From Flavipsychrobacter sp. (GTDB lineage: Bacteria > Bacteroidota > Bacteroidia > Chitinophagales > Chitinophagaceae): a stretch of DNA of 64,000 bases. Where the stretch lies: NCBI GenBank assembly GCA_016787265.1, contig JAEUVF010000016.1, forward strand, positions 288,938-352,937. Direction: 5' to 3'. Each line of letters opens with the position of its first letter. Position 1 is the first letter of the stretch. The notes beneath the pieces were generated by a model, which was not told the origin of the DNA, made no database searches, and saw only the letters and a list, made by a program, of their open reading frames with translations. Shown here piece by piece: positions 34,530-44,337 of the stretch. The translations under genes were made by a program, and so were the position numbers.

Positions 34530-37526
34530 ATGAGGAAATTTATCTTGTACTTAACGGTTTTGATTTCGTTGAGTACAACCGCAGCTGCACAAAAAGCTGT
34601 CACAGGAAAAGTGGTGGATGAAAAGGATGGAAATCCAATTGTCGGAGCCTCCATCAGGGTAAAAAATGGTGCCATTCTGGGTACTACCAACGAACAGGGA
34701 AGTTTTTCTGTCTCTGTTCCGAACAATGCGCGAGCATTGGTATTCACCTATGTAGGATATGATGAACTGGAAGTTGCCATTACCGGCAATGAATTGCTGG
34801 TAAATATGAAACAGGCTTCCCGGTCTTTAAATGAAGTAGTGGTGACGGGTTATGCTACACGTACCCGCCGTGCGAATTCGGGCTCGGTAGCTGTTGTTTC
34901 CATTGATGATATCCGGACACAGCCAAATGCATCTTTTGATCAGATGTTACAGGGGCAGGCACCGGGCATCAATGTAAAAACCGGATCGGGTCAGCCTGGC
35001 CGAAATGCGGATGTGATCATACGGGGAAAGGGTTCCATTAATGGATCCAATGCACCTTTGTACATCCTGGATGGAGTGGAGATACGTGCCGGTGATTTCA
35101 GTACCATGAACCAGAATGATTTTGAATCGGTATCCATTCTGAAGGATGCGGCTTCAACTGCCATCTATGGTTCCAGGGGTGCAAATGGAGTGATTGTTAT
35201 AACAACCAAAAAAGGTCGTGCTGGTCGCCTGCGGTTAAGTTACGATGGTCAGATTGGTACTGCAAGACTTCCCGAGAATCAGTTAAAACTCATGAATACG
35301 CAGGAAAAACTGGATTTCGAAATGAATATTGCCGGTAATCCCTGGGGATGGTCTGATGAAGATGTGGAAGCATTCAGGAAGATCAATACCAACTGGAATG
35401 ACCATGTATTCCGTAATGCAGGACTGCAATCGCACCAGATTTCTGCCTCAGGTGGTACAGATAAAACTACTTTTTATACTTCTCTGGGTTACTATGATGA
35501 AGAGGGTATTACCATCGGAACCGGAATCAAAAAATACAATGGCCGTATTAATATTGCACATACGGATAATAACCTGAAAATTGGCGCTAATATGGCTGGT
35601 GGATGGTCAAATTATACCGGCACATTTGAAGGCGACCAAAGTATCGGGTCTGCTTTGAACACTGTTATCTGGGCCCTGCCATATGAACGGCCGTATAACG
35701 CGGATGGTTCTTATGGGGAATCGGTACAGTTCCCTTTCTGGATCAATCCTGCCGAGGACCTTATTGAAAATCCGAATCGTAGCTGGCAGTTGAAAGGTTC
35801 TGGCAATATTTTTCTTGAATACAAATTACCCTGGGTTAAAAATCTGACCTATCGCATTAATGCAGGTGGTGATTACTCTCAGCTGGAAGGTTTCAGCATT
35901 ATCAAAAATGGAACGCAATCAGCCCGCCAGAATGAAGCATTTGGTCAGGATTTTCGCCGCAATGGTGAGATCGCCCGCAGCCTGGACAGACGTTTCCGAT
36001 ACACTGTTACCAATAGCTTGAATTACAAAACCGATCTTGATCAGGAAGGTGATCACAACTTGTCTGTATCACTCTTCACGGAGTTTGTAAAAAATACCTC
36101 CCGGTCCTTTAATTATACAGCGTATGGGTTGTTGTTGCCCTTTGAAAATGAAGCGGGATTGGTGCCAGGCACGGTAGACAATGGTTTTATTCCCGTTGTT
36201 GGAGGTGGATTTCCTGAAAACAATGCGCTGATGTCTTATTTCGGAACCGTGGATTATGCTTACAAGGGACGTTATTACCTGACTTTAACCGGAAGAACCG
36301 ATGGATCTTCCAAACTGAGTCTGGAGAATCGCTGGACGCAATACGGATCAGCAGGAGCGAGCTGGATTGTAAGCGATGAAGACTTTTTCAAGTTCAATGC
36401 GATGAATTTCCTGAAACTTAAGGCGAGTTATGGATCGGTGGGTAATCAGAATGGCATCGGCGATTTTCCCTACCTGCAACAATATGGAAGAGGAAGTTAT
36501 GGCGGTCGCGGTTCCCTGAGTGTAAACCGCTTGGGTAATAACCTGCTTACCTGGGAAATCCGGAGCACACTGAACATTGGTGCGGATATGGAATTTTTCC
36601 AGTCGCGCGTACGTGCTTCAGTGGAGTGGTACAGCAGCTTAACAAAAGGATTGTATTTCTCTCCCTTTGTACCAAGCACCAGTGGAGGTAATGGCACCCT
36701 GCTAAGTAATAATGGCAGCATGCAGAACCGTGGTATTGAAGCTTCCATTGGTGTTAAGATCATCAACACCCGTGATTTCAAATGGTCAATTGATGCGAAT
36801 TATGCATATAATAAAAACACCATCAAATCACTGCCCGATGGACAGGATTTCCAGTTGTACAAGAGCTTCCAGGCATTGCAGGTAGGTAAACCATTCAATA
36901 GTTTTTACCTGGTACGCTATGCCGGTGTAAATCCTGAAAATGGAAATTCGCAATATATCAAAGCAGATGGCAAAACCATTACAGAACAGTATGATGCCAA
37001 TGACCTGGTGGTATTGGGAACCAGCGATGCACCCCACAATGCAGGTTTAACAACAACTGTAAGTTATAAAGGCATTGAGTTCTCTGCCTTCGGTGTGTTA
37101 TCCGCAGGAAACTATGTTTACAATAATGCACGCTTTAATGTGGAATACAATGGATATACTACTTCCGGTTTTGCAAGAAGTGGATTAACGGCCTGGACCA
37201 CGCCCGGACAAATAACAAATTTTCCACGTTTAAGTGAAACTACAGAAGGTAGCACCACCCGCTTCCTGGAAAAAGGGGATTTTTTCCGACTGAGAAATAT
37301 TCAACTGGCCTACATGTTGCCAGCACAAGTGGTGAGTCGTCTTAAAATCCAGGGCTTCAGAATTTTTATACAGGGGCAAAACCTTTATACAAAATTCAAG
37401 TTCCAGGGTTGGGATCCGGAAGTGTCGAATGTAAATGATGCGGATCCGAATTCAAGCGCATCTGTGAGTGGTGCACAATATCCTTCCTTAAAGCGTTTAA
37501 CCGTAGGCGTTAACCTTACCCTTTAA
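34530..37526 (+). CDS. SusC/RagA-family TonB-linked outer membrane protein
   Basis: 998 aa. Signal peptide (1-21), CarboxypepD_reg domain (about 24-100; VTGKVVDEKDGNPIVGAS), plug with 'VVVTGYATRTRRANSGSVA' and 'GKGSINGSNAPLYILDGVE', then the beta barrel ending in 'LKRLTVGVNLTL', a typical aromatic-free but leucine-rich C-terminus. It imports a glycan oligomer together with the SusD lipoprotein 18 bp downstream, using TonB energy. No sigma-factor/anti-sigma pair or hybrid sensor lies next to it in the window. Confidence 0.95.
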   Translation: MRKFILYLTVLISLSTTAAAQKAVTGKVVDEKDGNPIVGASIRVKNGAILGTTNEQGSFSVSVPNNARALVFTYVGYDELEVAITGNELLVNMKQASRSLNEVVVTGYATRTRRANSGSVAVVSIDDIRTQPNASFDQMLQGQAPGINVKTGSGQPGRNADVIIRGKGSINGSNAPLYILDGVEIRAGDFSTMNQNDFESVSILKDAASTAIYGSRGANGVIVITTKKGRAGRLRLSYDGQIGTARLPENQLKLMNTQEKLDFEMNIAGNPWGWSDEDVEAFRKINTNWNDHVFRNAGLQSHQISASGGTDKTTFYTSLGYYDEEGITIGTGIKKYNGRINIAHTDNNLKIGANMAGGWSNYTGTFEGDQSIGSALNTVIWALPYERPYNADGSYGESVQFPFWINPAEDLIENPNRSWQLKGSGNIFLEYKLPWVKNLTYRINAGGDYSQLEGFSIIKNGTQSARQNEAFGQDFRRNGEIARSLDRRFRYTVTNSLNYKTDLDQEGDHNLSVSLFTEFVKNTSRSFNYTAYGLLLPFENEAGLVPGTVDNGFIPVVGGGFPENNALMSYFGTVDYAYKGRYYLTLTGRTDGSSKLSLENRWTQYGSAGASWIVSDEDFFKFNAMNFLKLKASYGSVGNQNGIGDFPYLQQYGRGSYGGRGSLSVNRLGNNLLTWEIRSTLNIGADMEFFQSRVRASVEWYSSLTKGLYFSPFVPSTSGGNGTLLSNNGSMQNRGIEASIGVKIINTRDFKWSIDANYAYNKNTIKSLPDGQDFQLYKSFQALQVGKPFNSFYLVRYAGVNPENGNSQYIKADGKTITEQYDANDLVVLGTSDAPHNAGLTTTVSYKGIEFSAFGVLSAGNYVYNNARFNVEYNGYTTSGFARSGLTAWTTPGQITNFPRLSETTEGSTTRFLEKGDFFRLRNIQLAYMLPAQVVSRLKIQGFRIFIQGQNLYTKFKFQGWDPEVSNVNDADPNSSASVSGAQYPSLKRLTVGVNLTL

Positions 37527-37544
37527 TTCACAAAATCAGAACAC

Positions 37545-38981
37545 ATGAAACGTATTTTTTTATATACAACAATATTAGCGGGCGGACTGTTGGTGATCAG
37601 TTCCTGCAACAAGCAACTTGAAACGAAACCTCAGACAGAACTGATTGAATTAAAAACATTCGAAGATGTACAATCGGCCCTTCAGGGAAGCTATGAAGGA
37701 TTCAAGAGTTCAAGGTATTATGACAATCCGGCAGCCAGTGGAACAGCAAGTGCCTGGAGTGCATTACCCGATATGATGGGTGATGACATGATTGAAGCGT
37801 TGGAAAGTTTGGGTAACTGGCGTATCCTTTCTGAGTTGGCCTACAATGCAGATAATGGTGCGGTTCAACTGGCCTTCAGACAGGGATATGAAATCATTTC
37901 CCGGGTGAACAATGTATTACAGGCACTGCCTGCTTACGAAACCGGAGAAACAGAGGAGGAAGCAAAAGCCATCCGCGCGCAGGCACTGGCTATTCGTGCC
38001 CATGCCCATTTTGATCTTCTCAGATACTTTGCTACAGAATACGATCGTAATTCAACTGAACTGGCTGTTCCCTATGTGACCAGCTTTGATCCATTGAACC
38101 CACTCACTATTTTACCGGCCCGCAATACCGTAAAGGAAGTGTATGACAGGATTTTTGAAGACCTGGCGAATTCGCTGACTGCTTTTGAACAGGGAGGCAA
38201 TCCTTCGGGTAATGCTGCCCGTTATTATATTGATGAAACGGTAGTTCATGCCATGCGTGCAAGAATCAACCTGTATGCCGGCAACTGGCAGGATGCCATC
38301 AATGATGCAAACACAGCTTTGAATGCACGGGGCCTGACAGATGCGGATGGTTATGTGGCTGTATTTTCAACTGATACCGAAGCTGCTCCATCCAGTGAAG
38401 TTTACTGGGCCATTCCTTCGGATAATGAACTAACTCCAGGTGGTGGAATATCTGGTGGTAATCCCAATTACCGGGTAGCAACTCCCATCAGCAACGTAAT
38501 TAAAAACCTTGGTGGCGCCTATGACGAACCCGGAGTGATATTGTTTAATCAAACCGGCATTGGCGGTTTTCAGCGAACCATCGTGGATAAATATCCGGGT
38601 GTAAACAGTTTTAAAGTTTTCCGGGCAGGAGAGATGATGCTGATACGTGCAGAAGCAAAACAACGCCTGGGTGATCCCACTGCATTGGATGATCTCAATG
38701 AATTACGTGTAGCGCGAGATGTTGCTGAAGGCAATGAAACCGGTACTGCCTTATTGGAAGCAATACTTCTGTTACGCAGGGTTGAATTGCTGGGTGAGGG
38801 GCATCGCTGGTTTGATATTAAACGCACCACCCGTATTGTCAATCGTACTGAATGTGGTACGGCTGGTGGATCTTCCTCCAATAATTGCTCTATTGGTGCA
38901 GACTCACGCTCCTGGGCATTCCCCATTCCGTTCAATGATATTCGCGTAAATCCTAATCTTGCTCAAAATCCAGGGTATTAG
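37545..38981 (+). CDS. SusD/RagB-family surface glycan-binding lipoprotein
   Basis: 478 aa. Lipobox with Cys21 (GGLLVISSCNKQ), then the TPR-like SusD fold (IRAQALAIRAHAHFDLLRYFA is the clearest helix) and a C-terminal 'LRRVELLGEGHRWFDIKRTTRIV', typical of the family. It sits above the SusC barrel and captures substrate. Eighteen bp after susC and followed by a heptamer tract and a terminator. Confidence 0.95.
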   Translation: MKRIFLYTTILAGGLLVISSCNKQLETKPQTELIELKTFEDVQSALQGSYEGFKSSRYYDNPAASGTASAWSALPDMMGDDMIEALESLGNWRILSELAYNADNGAVQLAFRQGYEIISRVNNVLQALPAYETGETEEEAKAIRAQALAIRAHAHFDLLRYFATEYDRNSTELAVPYVTSFDPLNPLTILPARNTVKEVYDRIFEDLANSLTAFEQGGNPSGNAARYYIDETVVHAMRARINLYAGNWQDAINDANTALNARGLTDADGYVAVFSTDTEAAPSSEVYWAIPSDNELTPGGGISGGNPNYRVATPISNVIKNLGGAYDEPGVILFNQTGIGGFQRTIVDKYPGVNSFKVFRAGEMMLIRAEAKQRLGDPTALDDLNELRVARDVAEGNETGTALLEAILLLRRVELLGEGHRWFDIKRTTRIVNRTECGTAGGSSSNNCSIGADSRSWAFPIPFNDIRVNPNLAQNPGY

Positions 38982-38984
38982 GAT

Positions 38985-39012
38985 GTGAGACGTGAGACGT
39001 GAGATGTGAGAG
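38985..39012 (+). repeat. Heptamer tract, four GTGAGAC-type units
   Basis: gtgagac, gtgagac, gtgagat, gtgagag, starting 3 bp after the susD stop codon and running into the terminator. Same design as the tract at 63729-63756. Confidence 0.85.
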
Positions 39013-39049
39013 AAAAGCCTCATTCACCAGATCGGTGATTGAGGCTTTT
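39013..39049 (+). terminator. Terminator after susCD
   Basis: 16-bp stem aaaagcctcattcacc (39013-39028) and ggtgattgaggctttt (39034-39049), one mismatch, 5-nt loop; the arm ends in T-run on the plus strand. Confidence 0.85.
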
Positions 39050-39120
39050 GCGCAAATTGAAGGGGAGGGGAACCGCAGATCATCTTGCAGGTTCCACAGA
39101 TTTCTTATTTTCAGGGCCTT

Positions 39121-42100
39121 ATGAAACAGGCCCTTTTTTCTTTAGTAGCAACCGTAGCTGGATGTGTTTTTATTCCTTGTTCTTCCACAGCACAAACACT
39201 CAACCAGTCTACAACTGTGTTGGATCTGGTGAATCCCCTGATTGGTACAACCAATGCTGAGCAGCCTACCAAATGGGGGGCAGAAGGTGGCACTTATCCC
39301 GGTGCTGTAGCTCCCTGGGGAAGTGTGCAATTGAGTCCGGAAACAAAAACCGGTGGACTGAAGGGCTATGATTACCGCGACTCCATCATCTATTTCTTTA
39401 GTTGTACCAATCATAGCAGCGGCTACCCGAATGGCTCTGCAGGCAATATGAAAGTACTGCCACTCGCTGATTCCAGGTTTCGGAAAAAACCAAGTGCAGG
39501 CCGGCCTTTTCATCATAAGGAAGAAAAGGCTCAGCCGGGGTATTACCGGGTTCAGTTCACAGATGACCAGGGCACTGCTGAGATGACTACAGCCGTGCGT
39601 ACCGGACTTTTCCGCTTTCGTTTTCCTAATGGTGTATTACCACGGATATTTTTGGGCGATATGGGGAAACTCATTCCAAGATCAAAACGCCTGCTGTATA
39701 GTGAACGACAAAATCTGCTGATTTCATTTCCAACCGATATGATGGGCATGGAACCTGTTGAAGGTGGTGTGATCCTGACTTTTTCACCTCGTTCAGCTGA
39801 TAACTCGGTGTTGATGAAATTATCTGTATCCTCAGTTGATGAAGCCGGGAGTATGCGAAATATGCAGCGTGAATGTCCGGATTGGGATTTTGACGCTTTT
39901 CGTACTGCGAACCAGCAACAATGGACAAACCTGCTTAACATCATCCAGGTGGAAGATCCATCTGTAGCAAATAAAACAAAGTTCTATACGGCGCTTTATC
40001 ATTCTTTCCTCGTGCCCTGGATTATTTCAGATGTGGATGGCCGTTATAAAGGGGCGGGAGGTAAAATATATACTGCAAAAGGCACATATCAGTTCAGTAA
40101 ATTCTCTCCCTGGGATACGTATCGAAGCCTGCATCCGTTGTTGACGTTGCTGGTGCCAGCGGTACAGGAAGACATGATCCGATCAATGCTGGACCATTTT
40201 GAACAAACTGGTAAACTGCCAAAGGGCCCGATGACCGGTTATCATTCGCTCCCGGTTATATTGGATAGCTGGCGTAAAGGAATCCGGGGATTTGAAATTC
40301 AACTCGCCTGGAAAGCCATGCAGGCTTCCCTCGACTCCACTATGCAGGAACCTGATTTCGCGGAATACCGGCAAAAAGGTTATGTGTCAGCAGCATTCTC
40401 TGAATCAGTTACCAAAACGGTTGAATTTTCCTATAACGACTGGGTAATGGCAGAAATGGCAAAAGAAATAAAGGATTCAGCCGCTATCCTTATTTATAGT
40501 CCGCTTGCATATAGTTACCGGAACCTGTTTCATTCTATCAGTGGATTTATTCTACCGAGAAAAGGAGAGGAGTTCATCGAAGAGCCGGAAAGTAATGGTT
40601 ATAAAGAAGGGGATAAGTGGATCTATAGTTATGTAATACCACATGATGCCCGGGGACTGGTAAACCTGATGGGAGGTGATTCCGCATTTGTTATAAAACT
40701 TGATTCTGCGCTTGCAACCGGACTTTTACTGTTCGATAATGAACCTGCTTTTCATGTACCTTATTTATTCAATTTTACGAATCAACCCTCTCTTTCACAG
40801 GCATGGGTACGCGAAATTATGCAGGAAAAATTTTCTGCGGGTCCGGGTGGGATTCCCGGCAACGATGACCTTGGATCTATGTCGAGCTGGTTTGTTTTTA
40901 GCGCCATGGGATTTTATCCTGTAGCTGTGGGTACTGCCATCTATGAAATCGGATCGCCCTTGTTTAAGCAGGTAAAACTGCAACTGCCGGGAGGAAAATC
41001 TTTTGAAATAAAAGCACCCTCAAATGCTGCGGAAAATATATATATACAGGAGGTAACACTTCGGGACAAACCATTGACACAGTTATTTTTGCAGCATGAT
41101 GAACTCCTTGAGGGCGGTGAATTGCTTTTCCAGCTTGGATCGCAGCCGGCGGATGAAAAATTCCAGTCTTCGCGCTTTGATGGAAGATCGGCAACTATTC
41201 ATCCTGTACAACCGGAATTACTTGGATACTATATCAGGCAGCAGGAGGTTTTACCCAATGATTCAGTTTGGGTAATATATATGCTGCGCAATACTGGTGC
41301 CGATGGAAATGCAACTGTTCAACTTCGGGTAGACGGACAACAGAAAAATGCAGCAATGAGCTGGTTGCCGGCTGGAGTAACTGTTACAGATTCTATATTG
41401 CTACAGGCTTACCAGCCAGGGGAGCATACAATTCAATTAAATGAGGGACACTTTATTCCCTTCACGGTGAAACTTCCTGCGGAAACGCCGAAACAAAAAT
41501 TTGCAGTAAAGGAATTGCGAACTGTACCACTGGCTAAATATGGAACAGCGCACCAGGTGGAATATACTGTTCAAAATATAACAGGTAAGGCTGAATCAGT
41601 ATCGCTGCCAGTATTGATAAATGGCCGAAAAATAAGGGATGAAAACATTGCATTGGAGCCTGGTGAACAAAAAAAACAATTTATTAAGGTGCCGGCTGAT
41701 CTGCCAGGAATTATGCAGGTTCAGATAGGAGATAAATCAGTCACAGTCAAAGTATTTGAACATGCACGTGAAAAAATGATACTTGATATCGCGACGGGAA
41801 ATGCGAAGCCGGGAGAGATATTAAAGGATGGATCCGGGCTTGGAAATCATGGGTTATTCAAAAAAGAAACCCGGCTCATGGCAGATAATACCACCCAAAC
41901 CATTCAGTATGTACAATTTCAGAATTCGCCGAGCCTGGATGAACTGCAGGAAGAAATTACAGTAATGGCCTGGGTATTACCGGGAAAGCAAAAAGGTATG
42001 GTGGATATCCTGGCGAAAGGGGATTTCATTGTGCTGCAACAGTCGGGTGGATCCCTGAGTTTTTTTGCGGGTGGATGGGGCCAGGGGTCCTGCGATGTGC

Positions 42101-42369
42101 CATTGCCAAAGGATTGGGAAAACAAATGGCATCATATTGCCGGGGTTTGTAAGGGCACACAATTTACTCTTTACATCGATGGTGTAAGGGCTGGTTTATT
42201 TGAAGTAGACAGGGCGGTTAATTTATCGAGCCGATTGCGTTGGGTTATGGGAGGTAATGAAGAGTTTCCGGATCAGCGTTATTTCAATGGAAAGATCAAT
42301 GGGTTTAAAGTATTTGCGGCAGCCTTGAATGCGGAAGAAATTGAAGAGGAAATGCTGCCGATGGAGTAG
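39121..42369 (+). CDS. GH92 alpha-mannosidase with C-terminal LamG-like domain
   Basis: 1082 aa from the ATG at 39121, opening with a signal peptide (MKQALFSLVATVAGCVF). GH92 signatures: 'LVNPLIGTTN', 'GGTYPGAVAPWGSVQLSPET', 'SPWDTYRSLHPLLTL' and 'GIPGNDDLGSMSSWFVFSAMGFYPV' with the catalytic/calcium region GNDD. The family is exo-acting alpha-mannosidase, calcium dependent. The C-terminus adds a beta domain and a concanavalin/LamG-like fold (residues about 930-1080), possibly for binding. Placed after susCD, it marks the locus as mannose-rich glycan use. Its last 65 bp overlap the convergent HNH gene. Confidence 0.93.
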   Translation: MKQALFSLVATVAGCVFIPCSSTAQTLNQSTTVLDLVNPLIGTTNAEQPTKWGAEGGTYPGAVAPWGSVQLSPETKTGGLKGYDYRDSIIYFFSCTNHSSGYPNGSAGNMKVLPLADSRFRKKPSAGRPFHHKEEKAQPGYYRVQFTDDQGTAEMTTAVRTGLFRFRFPNGVLPRIFLGDMGKLIPRSKRLLYSERQNLLISFPTDMMGMEPVEGGVILTFSPRSADNSVLMKLSVSSVDEAGSMRNMQRECPDWDFDAFRTANQQQWTNLLNIIQVEDPSVANKTKFYTALYHSFLVPWIISDVDGRYKGAGGKIYTAKGTYQFSKFSPWDTYRSLHPLLTLLVPAVQEDMIRSMLDHFEQTGKLPKGPMTGYHSLPVILDSWRKGIRGFEIQLAWKAMQASLDSTMQEPDFAEYRQKGYVSAAFSESVTKTVEFSYNDWVMAEMAKEIKDSAAILIYSPLAYSYRNLFHSISGFILPRKGEEFIEEPESNGYKEGDKWIYSYVIPHDARGLVNLMGGDSAFVIKLDSALATGLLLFDNEPAFHVPYLFNFTNQPSLSQAWVREIMQEKFSAGPGGIPGNDDLGSMSSWFVFSAMGFYPVAVGTAIYEIGSPLFKQVKLQLPGGKSFEIKAPSNAAENIYIQEVTLRDKPLTQLFLQHDELLEGGELLFQLGSQPADEKFQSSRFDGRSATIHPVQPELLGYYIRQQEVLPNDSVWVIYMLRNTGADGNATVQLRVDGQQKNAAMSWLPAGVTVTDSILLQAYQPGEHTIQLNEGHFIPFTVKLPAETPKQKFAVKELRTVPLAKYGTAHQVEYTVQNITGKAESVSLPVLINGRKIRDENIALEPGEQKKQFIKVPADLPGIMQVQIGDKSVTVKVFEHAREKMILDIATGNAKPGEILKDGSGLGNHGLFKKETRLMADNTTQTIQYVQFQNSPSLDELQEEITVMAWVLPGKQKGMVDILAKGDFIVLQQSGGSLSFFAGGWGQGSCDVPLPKDWENKWHHIAGVCKGTQFTLYIDGVRAGLFEVDRAVNLSSRLRWVMGGNEEFPDQRYFNGKINGFKVFAAALNAEEIEEEMLPME

Positions 42370-42982
42370 AAAAAGTTTGAAGATGTTGTTTTACATATTC
42401 AATGATTTGTGTACGATCCCCGGCTGTGGTTATGTATTCCTTTTTGTGAACAGGATCCTGGAGGAAAAGGGCTGCCGAATTTTTTTCTCTAACCCCTGTT
42501 TCAAATTTAACTATAAAGCCAATTTCTCCAAAGAGTTCGATATAGCCAGTCATCCAACCAGCATGCTCACGGGCTTCCAAATAAATCAGGTGTAGAGGCA
42601 TTTCAGGATAAAAAAGGGGTACTACCTGTAAATGCTTTTGTATGGAATCATAGTGTATGATTTGGCTTGCAGGCTTCCATTTCCAGAAGTAGAAGTTGGT
42701 AAGAATTTTATGCACTGCCAATACCACCATTTCTGTTGTAAATGGCTGAGGCTTCCAATCCTGGCTGGAATTGATTCTGTCGGGTTGTATACCAAATTTT
42801 TCCAATTGACTCCGGCAGAAAGCTGCAAGTGCCTGGTCAATAGTGCTGCCAGCTTTTTCATTGCAGGTTTTGCAGAGAATTCGTCGGCTTTTGGTGGATC
42901 CACCAAGTGCGCTGGGGATGATATGTTCCCATGACTGATTTTTACGATTTAAACGAGTATGACAGGAATAGCAGGTGGCCAT
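42305..42982 (-). CDS. HNH endonuclease-domain protein
   Basis: 225 aa. N-terminal zinc finger and HNH: CYSC (4-7), EHIIPSALGG (19-28) and CKTCNEKAGSTID (37-49). The rest is beta/alpha of unknown family. Target (DNA, and whether specific) is unknown. Last gene of a minus-strand run (ABM, AraC, DoxX-like, HNH). Its 3' end overlaps the GH92 gene by 65 bp, so the two messages are antisense there. Confidence 0.75.
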   Translation of the reverse strand: MATCYSCHTRLNRKNQSWEHIIPSALGGSTKSRRILCKTCNEKAGSTIDQALAAFCRSQLEKFGIQPDRINSSQDWKPQPFTTEMVVLAVHKILTNFYFWKWKPASQIIHYDSIQKHLQVVPLFYPEMPLHLIYLEAREHAGWMTGYIELFGEIGFIVKFETGVREKNSAALFLQDPVHKKEYITTAGDRTQIIEYVKQHLQTFSTPSAAFPLQFLPHSRLPQIL

Positions 42983-42991
42983 CGCTGTAAA

Positions 42992-43399
42992 TTACTTGAT
43001 TTGCCTCATCAGTAAACGTACATGAATCAATGCAGCCAGAAGAAAAAATGCGGGGATATAAGGTGGTTTTATTTTCAATGGCAAGACTGCTGCGGGAACT
43101 GCCGGATGCAGGTGTACATACATACCGGTGGCCATCATGAATACAAGCAATGATGCTGATGTAATTCCCATAAATCTGAGTTTTGCAGTGCTAAACTTGT
43201 TACGGTTGATCACCGTCAGCACCAACATTGCACCTACTCCTATTTCACCAACAATACCCAGCCAGTAAGCAGCAGTTCCGAGTCCGCTTGAACTAATCTG
43301 GGTCTCATACCAGGAACGAAAGGGATCTATAAATTTGAGGATACCAAAAACAAAAATTGAAGCACCTAAGAAGGCAGCAAGAAAATGGATCTGTTTCAT
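42992..43399 (-). CDS. DoxX-like membrane protein
   Basis: 135 aa, four hydrophobic segments: FLAAFLGASIFVFGILKFIDPF at the start, then a helix with 'WLGIVGEIGVGAMLVLTVI'. This fits the DoxX-like/MauE-like small membrane group; function unknown. Between the AraC regulator (36 bp) and the HNH gene (9 bp). Confidence 0.65.
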   Translation of the reverse strand: MKQIHFLAAFLGASIFVFGILKFIDPFRSWYETQISSSGLGTAAYWLGIVGEIGVGAMLVLTVINRNKFSTAKLRFMGITSASLLVFMMATGMYVHLHPAVPAAVLPLKIKPPYIPAFFLLAALIHVRLLMRQIK

Positions 43400-43435
43400 A
43401 AAGCAAAACTAGTGGTGGCCAATCGGAAAGAATGG

Positions 43436-44311
43436 TCAGTTTTGCTCAAAAGCTGGTCTGATTGGTTCAGGATCCGGGCGATTGTTTCTGAATTCCATTG
43501 GTGAATGGCCGGCCCATTTCCGAAATACTTTGGTGAAATGGGAAGGATCCTGAAATCCGGTACGGTAGGCAATTTCACGAATAGTAAGGGAGGAGTGTAA
43601 CAATAATTTGCAGGATTCCTGGATTTTTCGTGATTGAATGTATTGTGCCGGACTGTCCTGGTAAACTTTCTCGAATTGTCGTTTAAAGCTGGAAAGGCTC
43701 ATGCCGGTTAAACGGGCAAGATCATTGATGCCTGCACGTGAAAAAATATGAGCCTCAATCATCTCCCTGAAAGAGGCCAGTTGAGGGGAAAAGAGTTGAT
43801 CAATCAAATCGTGGATGGATTTGGCATAGTTTGTTTGTACTAACAGTAAAACCAGTTCACGAATTTTGCTGGTTAATATCGCATCGTTGGTTAATTCAGG
43901 TGATTCAAAATAAATAGCAAGCGATTGTATAAATGCCGCCAACACCTGCGAACTGGTTGCTGGAGGTATAATCGATGCGGCTGACGCAGCCTTTATCGTT
44001 ACTTGATCATCCTGCTGAATCAGTTTTTTGAGAAGATCTTTTGGCAGATGAATGGCTAAAACGGTTGCATGGGTTTGATCTGCCTGTTGAAGGAGTTCTG
44101 CAAAATAAATTCCACATTTAAGCAATAGGTGCTCTCCGGATTGCATGCTTTGAATTCCAATTATGGATTCAAGTTCCAGGCTGCCTTCGCTCAAATAGAG
44201 CAGGCAGGCTTCATTTGGGAAAATAGCTTTGTGCTTAAAAGGAGGTTCAATGGTTAGTTTTTCGAAAACAACCTGACTATTGATTTGTAAAATCTGTCGT
44301 TGACTGATCAT
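43436..44311 (-). CDS. AraC-family transcriptional regulator
   Basis: 291 aa. N-terminal cupin-like sensor (about 1-170) and C-terminal double HTH: 'INDLARLTGMSLSSFKRQFEKVY' and 'IREIAYRTGFQDPSHFTKVFRKWAGHSPMEFR'. Sits 26 bp after the ABM gene and 36 bp before the DoxX-like gene, so likely regulates its own small operon. Confidence 0.92.
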   Translation of the reverse strand: MISQRQILQINSQVVFEKLTIEPPFKHKAIFPNEACLLYLSEGSLELESIIGIQSMQSGEHLLLKCGIYFAELLQQADQTHATVLAIHLPKDLLKKLIQQDDQVTIKAASAASIIPPATSSQVLAAFIQSLAIYFESPELTNDAILTSKIRELVLLLVQTNYAKSIHDLIDQLFSPQLASFREMIEAHIFSRAGINDLARLTGMSLSSFKRQFEKVYQDSPAQYIQSRKIQESCKLLLHSSLTIREIAYRTGFQDPSHFTKVFRKWAGHSPMEFRNNRPDPEPIRPAFEQN

Positions 44312-44337
44312 GGTTTGTAAATCTCATGATTTTTCAA

